A stretch of 50,997 nt of DNA from Rhodobacterales bacterium (GTDB lineage: Bacteria; Pseudomonadota; Alphaproteobacteria; Rhodobacterales; Rhodobacteraceae): the NCBI GenBank assembly GCA_002746935.1, contig PDRW01000035.1:1-50997 (forward strand). Reading direction: 5' to 3'. The notes beneath the pieces were generated by a model that did not search any database, was not told the origin of the DNA, and was given only the letters and a program-made list of their open reading frames with translations. Below, piece after piece: positions 26,498 to 35,401 of this stretch. Made by a program: the position numbers and the translations under genes. How positions within the stretch are numbered: the first letter of the stretch is position 1; the number at the start of each line of letters is the position of its first letter.

Positions 26498-27525
26498 TCC
26501 CAACCGGTGACCGAGGTGACAGAGGCCAGATTCACAACGTCGTGGTCAGCGCCCAGCGCGTCGAAGTCGAGGATCACATCGGCACCGCCACCGGTCTCGA
26601 AGACAAACGTATCAGCGCCGATCCCGCCATGCAGAGTGTCATTGCCAGCGCCGCCGTCCAGCAGATCCTGCCCGCGGTGGCCGAAAAGCCGGTCGTCGCC
26701 GTATCCGCCAAGCAACTGGTCGGCACCTTTCTGACCGGACAGAGTATCGTCACCAAGGCCGCCGTGCAGGGTGTCATTGCCATTGCCGCCAAACAACTGG
26801 TCGGCATCCGCGTTGCCAAAAAGCCGGTCGTGACCATTGCCGCCGCGCAGGGTGTCGTCACCGATACCGCCTTCCAGCCGGTCCTGGCCCTTGTTGCCGA
26901 AAAGCAGGTCGGCCCCCTTGCCCCCATGCAGAAAGTCGGCGCCGTAGCCGCCGCGCAGGGTATCTTTACCCTGGTTGCCGTAAAGCCTGTCATTGCCCGC
27001 ACCGCCGTGCAACCAGTCGTTCCCATCATGGCCGAACATCACATCCGCCCCGCCACGCCCGTTGGCAGTGTCGGCAAAATTGCTGAGTTCGAACCGGTCG
27101 GCGCCAGCGAACAGGCTGTTGATGAGCTGGAGATCGTCCTGCCTGCCGGAAGACTGGATGGCGCTGTAGAGCGCCGCCGCGTCTATATCGAAATCCTGGA
27201 TGGCATAGCCGGGCAACCACTCTGGGAACTCATTCTCGTGATACTCGAAAATCCCTGTAATCCGCCCGCCGTTCACCAGATTATCGGCATCGACCGTCAG
27301 ATCGTAGCCTCCGACCCAGGTCTCAATCCGATGTCCGGCCTCAGTCCAGCTGACCCGGCCGGCATCCTGGTAGGTCCGGCCGAGGTTTTCGCCATTTACG
27401 TCATCAAAGAACTCGGCAACAAACCCGTCGGAAACCAGCCGGTGAAAGTTGATCCAGTCCTGATGGAAACCGGTATAGGCGCCGGTATCCCAGTCGTATC
27501 TGCCATAAACCGTTACCGTCGCCAT
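26371..27525 (-). CDS. RTX calcium-binding protein, shorter paralogue
   Basis: The 384-residue predicted secreted protein has an N-terminal domain of about 140 residues with no family I recognise, followed by about eight 18-residue blocks of glycine/aspartate nonapeptide repeats (GGxGxDxLx, about residues 150-300). Its C-terminal ~85 residues end LDASDFVF, typical of type I secretion substrates. There is no Sec signal. The start follows GGGGAG. The neighbouring larger paralogue shares the N-terminal domain and an almost identical C-terminus. No type I exporter is in the window, so export must use a system encoded elsewhere. Confidence 0.88.
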   Translation of the reverse strand: MATVTVYGRYDWDTGAYTGFHQDWINFHRLVSDGFVAEFFDDVNGENLGRTYQDAGRVSWTEAGHRIETWVGGYDLTVDADNLVNGGRITGIFEYHENEFPEWLPGYAIQDFDIDAAALYSAIQSSGRQDDLQLINSLFAGADRFELSNFADTANGRGGADVMFGHDGNDWLHGGAGNDRLYGNQGKDTLRGGYGADFLHGGKGADLLFGNKGQDRLEGGIGDDTLRGGNGHDRLFGNADADQLFGGNGNDTLHGGLGDDTLSGQKGADQLLGGYGDDRLFGHRGQDLLDGGAGNDTLHGGIGADTFVFETGGGADVILDFDALGADHDVVNLASVTSVTGWDDLRNNHMQQAGNNVVIDAFNGDMVTLQNVNIANLDASDFVF

Positions 27526-27866
27526 TCGCAGTCTCCCCTTTTTACCCCGGTTTCATCTGCCGCGGTTTGCGGGCTCAACACCCCCGCGCGCAGTGACGAT
27601 CAGCGATATCGTGCAGGGTTTTGGGGCCAAATCATGGCGGCAAAGTGGCGATTGCTGGCGGACGCACCGCGGCTTTGCCGCCGGGCCGGTTCCGGCAGCC
27701 GGCGTGCTTCGGGTTTGCGCCCGCATGCCGAAAGGCGCAAGACCGGGGACGGCCTGGCGGGGCATGCCCTGAAAATGCAGGAGGCGCGAGCCGCAGACCC
27801 GCCCGCGCCCCCTGCGCCCCTTGTGGCCGTTTCCGCCCCGCGGAGGCGGGAAGGGGCCGGCAGATG
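27526..27866. other. Gap between the paired RTX genes
   Basis: No gene is supported. The left part should hold the promoter of the shorter RTX gene. The right part (about 27810-27866) duplicates the downstream flank of that same gene, including the GTGGCCGTTTCCGCC stretch. The middle is GC-rich with no recognisable element. Confidence 0.4.
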
Positions 27867-27993
27867 CTAAAAGATGAAATCGCTCGCGTCGAGATTGGCG
27901 ATATTGACGTTTTGCAGCGTCACCATATCGCCGTTGAATGCGTCGATCACCACGTTGTTGCCGGCCTGCTGCATGTGGTTGTTGCGAAGGTCG
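27841..27993. repeat. Near-identical direct repeat, copy B
   Basis: The partner of 26345-26497 covers the 3' end and downstream flank of the longer RTX gene. The similarity crossing the stop codon points to segmental duplication or gene conversion. Confidence 0.9.
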
Positions 27994-29342
27994 GCCCAGC
28001 CGGTGATCGAATTGACCTGTGACAGATCCAGAACATCGTGGTCGGCGCCCAGCGCGTCGAAGTCGAGGATCACATCGGCACCGCCACCTGTCTCGAAGAC
28101 AAACGTATCAGCACCGATCCCGCCATGCAGCCGGTCGTTGCCGGCGGCGCCGACCAGAACATCCTGCCCGCGGTGGCCGAACAGCCGGTCGTTGCCGTTT
28201 CCGCCCAACAGAGTGTCGGCGCCCTTCCCCCCAGACAAGATGTCGGCACCATTGCCGCCGCGCAGCGTGTCGTTGCCATTGCCGCCTTCCAGAGTGTCGG
28301 CGCCCTGATGGCCATACAGAAGATCGGTGCCGTTGCCGCCGCGCAGCGTGTCGTTGCCGTTGCCGCCATACAGACGGTCGGCGCCCTGATGACCCAACAG
28401 AAGGTCGGTGCCATTGCCGCCGTGCAGCCTGTCGTTGCCATATCCGCCTTCCAGACGGTCGTTGCCCTGATGGCCGAACAGTTTGTCGGCACCGACACCG
28501 CCATAAAGTTCGTCGTCACCGATGCCGCCTTCCAGCCGGTCATCGCCCTGATGGCCGTACAGAAGATCGGCGCCATTGCCGCCGCGCAGCGTATCGTTGC
28601 CGTTGCCGCCTTCCAGCCAGTCGGCGCCCTGCTGGCCCAACAGGAGATCGGCGCCATTGCCGCCACGCAGGGTGTCATTGCCGTATCCGCCTTCCAGCCG
28701 GTCGGCGCCCTGCTGACCATACAGAAGATCGACACCATTGCCACCGTAGAGGGTGTCGTTGCCAATGCCGCCTTCCAGACGGTCGTTGCCCTTGTCGCCG
28801 AACAGCAGGTCAGTACCCGTGCCGCCCTTCAGAAGGTCATTGTCGTCGCCGCCGCGCAGGTTGTCGTTGCCGCCATAGCCGGATATCATATCCGCCCCGC
28901 CAAGCCCGTTGACGACGTCGCCATAATCGCTGAGCTCGAACTGGTCGGCGCCAGAATATATGTTGTTGATGATCTGGAGGTCATCGAACGTGCCGGAAGA
29001 CTGCATGGCGCTGTAGAGCGCTGCCGCGCTGATATTGAAATCCTGGATGACGACAGAGGGTGTCCACTCCCCGAAACCATTCTGGTAAGCTTCGCCGATC
29101 CCGGTGATCCGGCCGCCTTTTACCAGGCCGCTGGCATCGGCCGTCAAATTGTAACCTCCGAACATGCTTTGGACATTCACCCCGTTGGAGGACCATTTGA
29201 CCTCGCCAATATCCTGATAGACCCGGTCCAGAATCTGGTAGTTTACATCCTTCCAGAGCTGGGCCGTATACCCGCTGGCAATGATCTGGTGAAAGTTGAC
29301 CATGTCCTGATGGTAGCTGACATAAGCTGTTACCTTGGCCAT
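27867..29342 (-). CDS. RTX calcium-binding protein, longer paralogue
   Basis: This 491-residue paralogue of the adjacent RTX protein has an N-terminal ~130-residue domain with shared landmarks (VNFHQIIASGY, GGRITGI, IQDFNISAAALYSAMQSSG). About 14 very regular 18-residue RTX blocks ([17 protein letters not shown] type) follow, roughly six more than in the partner. The C-terminal block is nearly identical to the partner's ([21 protein letters not shown] to LDASDFIF). The ATG is preceded by AGGAGAG. Calcium binding by the nonapeptides and type I secretion are family knowledge. The N-terminal domain presumably gives the specific function, unknown here. Confidence 0.88.
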   Translation of the reverse strand: MAKVTAYVSYHQDMVNFHQIIASGYTAQLWKDVNYQILDRVYQDIGEVKWSSNGVNVQSMFGGYNLTADASGLVKGGRITGIGEAYQNGFGEWTPSVVIQDFNISAAALYSAMQSSGTFDDLQIINNIYSGADQFELSDYGDVVNGLGGADMISGYGGNDNLRGGDDNDLLKGGTGTDLLFGDKGNDRLEGGIGNDTLYGGNGVDLLYGQQGADRLEGGYGNDTLRGGNGADLLLGQQGADWLEGGNGNDTLRGGNGADLLYGHQGDDRLEGGIGDDELYGGVGADKLFGHQGNDRLEGGYGNDRLHGGNGTDLLLGHQGADRLYGGNGNDTLRGGNGTDLLYGHQGADTLEGGNGNDTLRGGNGADILSGGKGADTLLGGNGNDRLFGHRGQDVLVGAAGNDRLHGGIGADTFVFETGGGADVILDFDALGADHDVLDLSQVNSITGWADLRNNHMQQAGNNVVIDAFNGDMVTLQNVNIANLDASDFIF

Positions 29343-29605
29343 TCGTATTCTCTCCTGTTCGCGATGCTTTCATTCGACGCCGTTCGTGGTTTCAGCAACC
29401 TGAGAAACAAGCGACCGGTCGCCGGATGCACCGGCGGTTCCTTCCATCTGCGGCCCGGCGCGCGAGGGAGGCCATGTGCCTGCCCCGGACGCGGCAAATC
29501 CTGTTGACAATGCGCACGTTTTCTGGACCAGAACGTGGCAAGACAACGGCAATCTCTTGCCGCTTCCCGGGGGCCTTTCATCAAGAGCATGCCTCCGGCC
29601 TTGCC

Positions 29606-30550
29606 TCAACCTAGCACCAGCGCGAGCAGAAGCGCCATCTGAAACAGCGCGGTGCGCCCGAGCAGGGCGTTGAGCCGGGGCGAAACCGGGAGGCGGGCCA
29701 TGTCGGCCGCGAGCCAGAGCCCGAGGGCGGCGGGCAAACCCAGCCAGGGCGTCGGGCTGACGGCGAAGGCGCAGGCGAGCCCCGCCGCCAACGCCGCCGC
29801 ATAAACCGCGCGCGCAGCCGCTTCGCCGATCACGATCGCCAGGGTCCGCCGCCCGGCGCGGGCGTCCTGCACCCGGTCGCGGTGGTTGTTGAGCATCAGC
29901 ACCGCCGCTGCCGGAAAGCCGGTGGCAAGGCCCAGCAGGAGCGTGCGGGGGGCGAGCGGGTTGATCCCCTGTAGCCAGGCGGTCGTGGAAACGGCCACCA
30001 GCCCGAAAAACCCGATCACCAGCAACTCGCCGAAGGGCAGGCCCGAGAGCGGGCGCGGACCCATCGAATAGGCATAGCCGAGCAGCAGCGAGACCAGCCC
30101 GATGGCCACCACCGGCCAGCCGCCGGTGAGTACGAGCGCCAGCCCCGCAAGCGCCGCCAGCGCGAAGCTCGCGAGCGCCGCGCGTTTGACTTCCGCCGCG
30201 CCCAGCAGCCCGAGCGCCACCATCCGGGGCGGTCCCAGCCGGTCCGGGCTGTCGACGCCGGAGGCGGCGTCGGCGGCATCGTTCCACAGGTTGGTGCCAA
30301 TCTGGATCGCCCCCGCCCCCAGCATCGCCGCGAGGGTCACGCCGGGGCGGAACTGCCCGGCCTCCGCCGCGAGCCAGCCCGCCGCCAGTACCGGCACCTG
30401 GCTGAGCGACAGCGTGCGGAACCGGGCGGCGAGCGCAAACAGCGCCGGACGCGATTTGCCCCGCAGCCGGGCGCGCAGGGCGGCCACGGCGCCGGGATCC
30501 GGCGGGCCGCCTGGGCCAAGGGTGATTTCGGGTCGGCGATGCTGGGTCAT
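29606..30550 (-). CDS. UbiA-family prenyltransferase, MenA-like
   Basis: The 314-residue polytopic prenyltransferase transfers a polyprenyl chain to an aromatic acceptor in the inner membrane. The first Asp-rich motif reads NLWNDAADAASGVD. The second, NNHRDRVQDARAGRRTLA, matches the MenA pattern NNxRDxxxDxxxGKRTL better than that of UbiA, with Arg in place of Lys. MenA makes demethylmenaquinone from 1,4-dihydroxy-2-naphthoate, yet ubiquinone is the usual quinone in this group and no other men gene is present here. The start at 30550 is preferred over an upstream in-frame ATG at 30685 lying inside the regulator gene. It lies 34 bp downstream of the Rrf2 gene, likely co-transcribed. Confidence 0.82.
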   Translation of the reverse strand: MTQHRRPEITLGPGGPPDPGAVAALRARLRGKSRPALFALAARFRTLSLSQVPVLAAGWLAAEAGQFRPGVTLAAMLGAGAIQIGTNLWNDAADAASGVDSPDRLGPPRMVALGLLGAAEVKRAALASFALAALAGLALVLTGGWPVVAIGLVSLLLGYAYSMGPRPLSGLPFGELLVIGFFGLVAVSTTAWLQGINPLAPRTLLLGLATGFPAAAVLMLNNHRDRVQDARAGRRTLAIVIGEAAARAVYAAALAAGLACAFAVSPTPWLGLPAALGLWLAADMARLPVSPRLNALLGRTALFQMALLLALVLG

Positions 30551-30584
30551 GGCCGGTTGATCTGCCCGCACCCCGGGGCGGCTG

Positions 30585-31085
30585 TCAAGCCGTCTGCCTG
30601 CCACGGGGCACGGCCCGGCGCGCGTTGGGGCAGCCTGCGGGCGCCGCGCGGTCGGCGATCCGGAACAGCCCCTCAAGCTCGCCATTGCCCTTCACCAGAT
30701 CCTCAAGGGTCACGTTCTCCATTTCGCGGTAGAAGGCATCGAGCGCCCGCCCGATCGCGACCCGCAGGCGGCAGGCGGACACCAGCGGACAGGTGTTGGT
30801 TTCGAGCTGGTAGCATTCGGTAAAGGGCGTCTCGGCCTCGAACAGCCGGAACACCTCGCCAATGTTGATGCTCGCCGCCGCGCGCACCAGGCTGACACCG
30901 CCCGTGCGTCCGCGCGTGGCATGAAGGAAACCGTGGGCATGAAGCGTGTTGACCACTTGCGCAAGGTGGTTGGCGGAGGAATTGCAGGCCTCGGCAATCT
31001 CGGCAGAACGCGAGACACGGCCTTCGTGCACGGCGCAGTACATCAGCGCGCGGATGGCCAGATTGGTGCGGGTGGTCAGGCGCAC
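30585..31085 (-). CDS. Rrf2-family regulator with [Fe-S] cysteines (NsrR/RirA-like)
   Basis: The 166-residue transcription regulator has an N-terminal winged helix (MRLTTRTNLAIRALMYCAV...HLAQVVNTL) and three cysteines spaced C-x7-C-x5-C (ECYQLETNTCPLVSACRL, about residues 91-108). That spacing recalls the iron regulator RirA, while the flanking ACRL...LDAFY...VTLEDLV pattern is closer to NsrR, the nitric oxide sensor. It therefore probably carries an Fe-S cluster sensing iron or NO. It starts with GTG after GAGGGA and is divergent from the peptide synthetase. An FNR-like palindrome lies in the shared intergenic region. Confidence 0.88.
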   Translation of the reverse strand: MRLTTRTNLAIRALMYCAVHEGRVSRSAEIAEACNSSANHLAQVVNTLHAHGFLHATRGRTGGVSLVRAAASINIGEVFRLFEAETPFTECYQLETNTCPLVSACRLRVAIGRALDAFYREMENVTLEDLVKGNGELEGLFRIADRAAPAGCPNARRAVPRGRQTA

Positions 31086-31142
31086 GGGACTCCCTCATAT
31101 GGGTGACAGACCCCAGAGGACCACGGCGCGCAGGCGTTGTAT

Positions 31143-31156
31143 CTGATCTGGATCAG
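31143..31156. promoter_or_regulatory. FNR/CRP-family-like palindrome
   Basis: CTGATCTGGATCAG is a perfect 6-bp-arm palindrome, differing from the FNR consensus TTGAT-N4-ATCAA only at the two outermost bases. It lies about 60 bp upstream of the Rrf2 start and about 190 bp upstream of the synthetase start, so FnrL/Dnr-type control of either is possible. Confidence 0.4.
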
Positions 31157-31178
31157 GACAGGCCCCGCATCGCATCAT

Positions 31179-31192
31179 GAAATCCGCATTTC
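31179..31192. promoter_or_regulatory. Short dyad in the Rrf2/synthetase intergenic region
   Basis: GAAAT-CCGC-ATTTC is an A/T-rich dyad in a GC-rich genome, placed between the divergent genes. It is a possible operator, perhaps for the adjacent Rrf2 protein. Confidence 0.3.
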
Positions 31193-31341
31193 TGATATGT
31201 ATCCGGTTCGGCCCGCGTTTCCAATATGGCAACAAGCGGGGTTCGCTTCCGTAACCGAACGCATTCACGCCACAATGGCGCAAGAATAAGCGAAAAAATG
31301 CCCCTGATTTGCCAATCGGTTGGTGCAGAACATGGGGCAGA

Positions 31342-34300
31342 ATGATAACCACCGGCGACCCGACCGAGGATTTCGATCCGAAAACCATGAAAAACAGCAA
31401 GACTGCCCCGGGAAACGGCGCCGCGCTGACGCCGATGCAGGCGTGGATGTTCTACGAGAGCATTCCCGGGCAGAAGCCTTGGGTCAATCTTCAGCAGACC
31501 ATCCTGCGCTGGCAGGGCAGGATTCCGGCCGCGAGGCTGGCCCGGGCCTGGGAGTGGGTCGTGGCGCTGCACCCGGCGCTGCGCACCACCATCGTCTGGC
31601 GCGACCAGCCAAAACCCGTGCAGCGGGTCGCGCAGAAGGTCCGGGTCCGGATCGCGGAACGTGACCTTTCCGGGGCGGGCGAAACCGCGCTCGAAACCTT
31701 CCTTGAAGAGGACCGCGCCCGGGGGATCGACCTCGAAGCCGCCCCGCCCTGGCGGCTGACCCTGCTCAATCTCGGCGGCGGCCGCCAGGCAATGGTCTGG
31801 ACGGCGCATAATGCGCTCATCGACGCGGCCTCGATCGGGATCGTGCTGGAAGACGTGTTTTCGGTTCTTGACAACGGCGCGCCGGTCTCGCCGGGCAAGA
31901 GCGCCGAGGCGCATCTTGCGCTTTGCGAGACCATAGCCGCCCCCGCGCCGCCCGAGGCAGAGCCGTTTTTCACCGCCTATCTCGACGGCTTCGAACCGCC
32001 CGGCCTGACCCGCGCCCCGGCACCCGGCGCAGATGTCCGGGCGGAACTGCTGAGCCGCGTGCTCGACAGGGATCTCACGCGGCGCATCACCGCCATGGCG
32101 GAGCGCTGCGGCGGCACCTTGCGCAATCTGGTCGAGACCGCCTGGGGCCTGATGATGGCGCGCTGGCAAAACAGCGGCGATGTGGTTTTCGGCGTCACCG
32201 GGGCCGGGCGCAACCTGTTGCAGGACGGCGACCGGGCGACGGGGTGCTTTCTCAACACCCTGCCGATGCGGATGAAGGTCGGGGCCGGCACCACGCTCGG
32301 TGAAACCGTCGCCACCCTCAGCCGCAACAGCCAAGCGATGCGGCCTTTCGAACAGGTCTCGGTCGCCGAAATCCGCCGCTTCTGCAAGCTCCACAGCGCA
32401 AGCTTTCTGTTCGACACGGTGGTGATGTTCGACCGCGGCCAGGTGAGCGGGGTTTTCGCCCGGTCCGGGCTCGGCGCGGAGGGCCGCAGCGCGGAGCTCC
32501 GGTCGGAGACGGATTTGCCGCTGTCGCTCGAAGTGGAGACCGGCGAGGAACTCCGGCTCAGTCTTGAAGCCGACCCGGCGGTCGTCCCGCCCGCCCGCGC
32601 CCGGCTGATGCTCGACCAGCTCACCCGGCTGTTCGCCTCCATCGCCGATGCCGGCCCCGCCACCCGGCTCGGCGACCTCGACATGCTGGGACCGGAGCGC
32701 GATGCGATCCTGGCGCTTGGCGCGCCCAAGCAGGAAAACGCCTATATCGGCTTTCTCGACCGTTTCCGCGCCCAGGTCGCGCGGGCGCCGGAGGCCGTTG
32801 CCGTCGAACAGGCGGGCACCGGCGAACGGCTGAGCTACGCCGGGCTCGATACCGCTTCCGACCGGCTGGCCGCTTTGTTGCAGGCAAGGGGCGCGGCCCC
32901 CGGTCAGATCGTGGCGATCCACCTTGGCCGGGAGCCGGATTATCTCACCGCCATGCTGGCGGTGCTGAAGACCGGCGCGGCCTTTCTGCCGGTCGATCCG
33001 GGCTACCCCGACGCGGTCAGGGCGCACATGATCGAGGACAGCGGCACAAGGCTGGTGATCGCCCGGACGCCGCCGCCTGCCACCGGCGCCGAGGTCGTTG
33101 CCCCCGATGCGGCCGATCGCGGCGAGCGCGCCCTCACCCCCGTCACCCGCGACCCCGAAGGCGCGGCTTATGTGATCTACACCTCCGGCTCCACCGGCAA
33201 GCCCAAGGGCGTGGTGGTGCCCGACCGGGCGATGGTGGGCCATGCGCAGGCGATCTCGCGGCTGTTCGCCATCACCCATGAAGACCGGGTGTTCCAGTTC
33301 ATGTCGCTGTCCTTCGATTTCTCGCTCGAAGAGATCATGCCCACCCTGTTCCAGGGGGCGACGCTGGTTTTGCGCAGCGACAAGGCGGCGCGTTCGGGCG
33401 CCGAGTATTTCGAGGAAATCGCGCCGCTCGGCCTCACCGTGCTGCATTTCCCCACCGCCTTCTTCCACGTCGCCACCGATTATCTCACCGCCAGCGGCAC
33501 AGCCGTGCCCGAGAGCCTGCGCCTTGTGAATATCGGCGGCGAGCGGGCCAACCCGGCGATCGTGCAGGACTGGCTTGAGGCCGCCCCCGGGGTGCGGCTG
33601 CTCAACGGCTACGGGCCCACCGAAACCGCCATCACCGTGACCTTCTTCGAACCGGAGAAAGGCGCGCGCGAAGGCGAAGTGCCGATCGGCACCCCGGCGG
33701 ATCATGCCCGCGCCTATGTGGTCGCTCCCGACGGCAGCCTCGCGCCCCGGGGCGCCATTGGCGAGCTCTGGATCGGCGGGGTTTCGGTCGGCACCGGCTA
33801 TCTCGGGCTGCCGGAGAAGACCGCGGAGGTCTTCCTTGACGATCCGTTCCGCCCCGAAACCAACGCCGGGACCGGCATTGGCGCCCGCGTCTACCGCACC
33901 GGCGACCGGGCAAGCTGGCGCACCGACGGCAATCTCGATTTCTTCGGCCGCAACGACCGGCAGGTGAAGATGCGCGGCTTCCGCATCGACCTTGGCCATG
34001 TGGAACGCGTGCTCGAAAAGGCCCAACCCAACCTCAGGGTATTTGCCGGCCTGCGCGACGCCGGCACCCCGGCGGCGCGGCTGCTCGCCTGGGCGATGAT
34101 CGCCGAGGGCGGCGAAGCGGTGGACATGGCGCGGCTCAAGGCAGTGGCCGAGACCGAACTGCCACCGGCGATGCGGCCGCGCATCGTCGAGGTTGACGAT
34201 TTTCCGCGCACCGGCGCCGGCAAGGTCGATCTTGCCGCCCTTCCCGATCCCGGCCGCCCCGCCGCCGCCGCGGGTCCGGCCGCGCCCATGACCGATCTGC

Positions 34301-35301
34301 AACGCCAGCTTGCCGGTCTTTTCGGCCAGGTGCTGCTCATGAGCGACATCGGCGCCGACGACGATTTCTATGACCTTGGCGGGCATTCGCTGCTCGCCGC
34401 CGAACTGGTCGGACAGATCGAGGTCAAGCTCGGCCGCCGGATCAGCGTCATCGACCTGCAAAACCACCCCACCCCCCGGGGTCTTGCGGGCGTTGTTGCG
34501 AGCGGCTCGACCAAACCGCGCAACATCTTCGCAATCCAGCCCTCCGGCAGCAGGGCGCCCCTGTTTGGCGTGCATATCCTTGGCGGGCGCGAGAGCTATT
34601 ATACCGCCCTCGCCCGTGCCCTCGGCCCCGACCAGCCGGTCTACGGCGTGACCATCGGCGCGCTGGCGCGCGACAAGCCGGTGGGCGTGGAAGAAACCGC
34701 GCAACGCTATTTCGAAGAAATCCAGACCTTCCACCCCGACGGACCGGTGCATCTCGCCGCGGTATCTCTGGGGGCGTATTTCGCCTGGGAACTCGCCTGG
34801 CTGCTGCACCAGGCGGGCCGCGAGATCGGTCATTTCGCCCTGTTCGACGCCGACGGCCCCGACGGGCGCGACACCCACCGCGGCCTGCGCTGGCTCTGGG
34901 CGGGGCTCTGCACGGTCAGGGATCGCGGGCCCGGCGCCATTCCGGCCGCGATTCAGAACCGGATCAACGAGGCCCGCTATGCCCGCATCGCGGAGCGGAT
35001 GCGCGAACAGGCCGCCCATGGCGGCGCGATCGAGATCCGCAACGGCAATGATTTCATCGCCTCGAACGACCTCGCGGTGTCGCGCTACAGCCCGAAACCG
35101 CTGAACGTGCCCTGTACCGTCTACCGCTCCCGCGAGAACCATTTCGACACCGGAACGGCGCTCGAAAACGGGCTCGGCTGGGACAGGGTGGCGCTCGCGG
35201 GCTGGGAACTGGTCGATGTGCCGGGCGGGCATCTGTCGATGCTCGACACCCCCAATGTCGAGACCCTCGCCGCCGAAATGGCCCGGCGCATGGCGCGGTG
35301 A
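31342..35301 (+). CDS. Single-module non-ribosomal peptide synthetase (C-A-T-TE)
   Basis: The 1,319-residue synthetase has the same domain order and size as EntF. The condensation domain (about 25-430) has its HHxxxDG motif changed to HNALIDA (His156, Asn157, Asp161), so the catalytic second His is missing. The adenylation domain (about 450-970) has YTSGSTGKPKG, NGYGPTE (about 755), YRTGDRASW and Lys961 in GAGKVDL. Its pocket starts with Asp in SFDFSLEE, which favours an alpha-amino acid substrate. A carrier domain (DLGGHSLL, Ser1016) and a thioesterase (AVSLG Ser1142, His1297) complete the module. The start at 31342 follows GGGGCAGA. A dehydroshikimate dehydratase gene follows after 100 bp. 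The product is unknown. Confidence 0.93.
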   Translation: MITTGDPTEDFDPKTMKNSKTAPGNGAALTPMQAWMFYESIPGQKPWVNLQQTILRWQGRIPAARLARAWEWVVALHPALRTTIVWRDQPKPVQRVAQKVRVRIAERDLSGAGETALETFLEEDRARGIDLEAAPPWRLTLLNLGGGRQAMVWTAHNALIDAASIGIVLEDVFSVLDNGAPVSPGKSAEAHLALCETIAAPAPPEAEPFFTAYLDGFEPPGLTRAPAPGADVRAELLSRVLDRDLTRRITAMAERCGGTLRNLVETAWGLMMARWQNSGDVVFGVTGAGRNLLQDGDRATGCFLNTLPMRMKVGAGTTLGETVATLSRNSQAMRPFEQVSVAEIRRFCKLHSASFLFDTVVMFDRGQVSGVFARSGLGAEGRSAELRSETDLPLSLEVETGEELRLSLEADPAVVPPARARLMLDQLTRLFASIADAGPATRLGDLDMLGPERDAILALGAPKQENAYIGFLDRFRAQVARAPEAVAVEQAGTGERLSYAGLDTASDRLAALLQARGAAPGQIVAIHLGREPDYLTAMLAVLKTGAAFLPVDPGYPDAVRAHMIEDSGTRLVIARTPPPATGAEVVAPDAADRGERALTPVTRDPEGAAYVIYTSGSTGKPKGVVVPDRAMVGHAQAISRLFAITHEDRVFQFMSLSFDFSLEEIMPTLFQGATLVLRSDKAARSGAEYFEEIAPLGLTVLHFPTAFFHVATDYLTASGTAVPESLRLVNIGGERANPAIVQDWLEAAPGVRLLNGYGPTETAITVTFFEPEKGAREGEVPIGTPADHARAYVVAPDGSLAPRGAIGELWIGGVSVGTGYLGLPEKTAEVFLDDPFRPETNAGTGIGARVYRTGDRASWRTDGNLDFFGRNDRQVKMRGFRIDLGHVERVLEKAQPNLRVFAGLRDAGTPAARLLAWAMIAEGGEAVDMARLKAVAETELPPAMRPRIVEVDDFPRTGAGKVDLAALPDPGRPAAAAGPAAPMTDLQRQLAGLFGQVLLMSDIGADDDFYDLGGHSLLAAELVGQIEVKLGRRISVIDLQNHPTPRGLAGVVASGSTKPRNIFAIQPSGSRAPLFGVHILGGRESYYTALARALGPDQPVYGVTIGALARDKPVGVEETAQRYFEEIQTFHPDGPVHLAAVSLGAYFAWELAWLLHQAGREIGHFALFDADGPDGRDTHRGLRWLWAGLCTVRDRGPGAIPAAIQNRINEARYARIAERMREQAAHGGAIEIRNGNDFIASNDLAVSRYSPKPLNVPCTVYRSRENHFDTGTALENGLGWDRVALAGWELVDVPGGHLSMLDTPNVETLAAEMARRMAR

Positions 35302-35330
35302 GCGCCGCGCCGCCCCGGCATCATACAAAT

Positions 35331-35354
35331 GCCAGATTGTTCGCGTGATCTGGC
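35331..35354. promoter_or_regulatory. Dyad upstream of the dehydratase, LacI-like operator candidate
   Basis: GCCAGAT (35331-35337) and ATCTGGC (35348-35354) are exact inverted arms around a 10-bp spacer with a central CG, the usual symmetry of LacI-family operators. It sits about 48-70 bp before the dehydratase start, and a LacI regulator gene lies just downstream of that gene. Confidence 0.4.
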
Positions 35355-35401
35355 GCCAGAGACCGGAAACCGGGGACTGGAAACAAGGAGTCCTGCACGC
35401 C

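Noticed and set aside
26371-29342. CRISPR-like regularity in the repeat region
   Set aside because: The 54-bp periodicity is coding (18-residue RTX units), repeats are imperfect, there are no unique spacers and no cas genes.
28019-29507. Repetitive plus-strand frames opposite the longer RTX gene (Arg/Cys/His-rich and Val/Ala/Gln-rich)
   Set aside because: The periodicity comes entirely from the RTX repeat on the other strand, and there are no independent signals.
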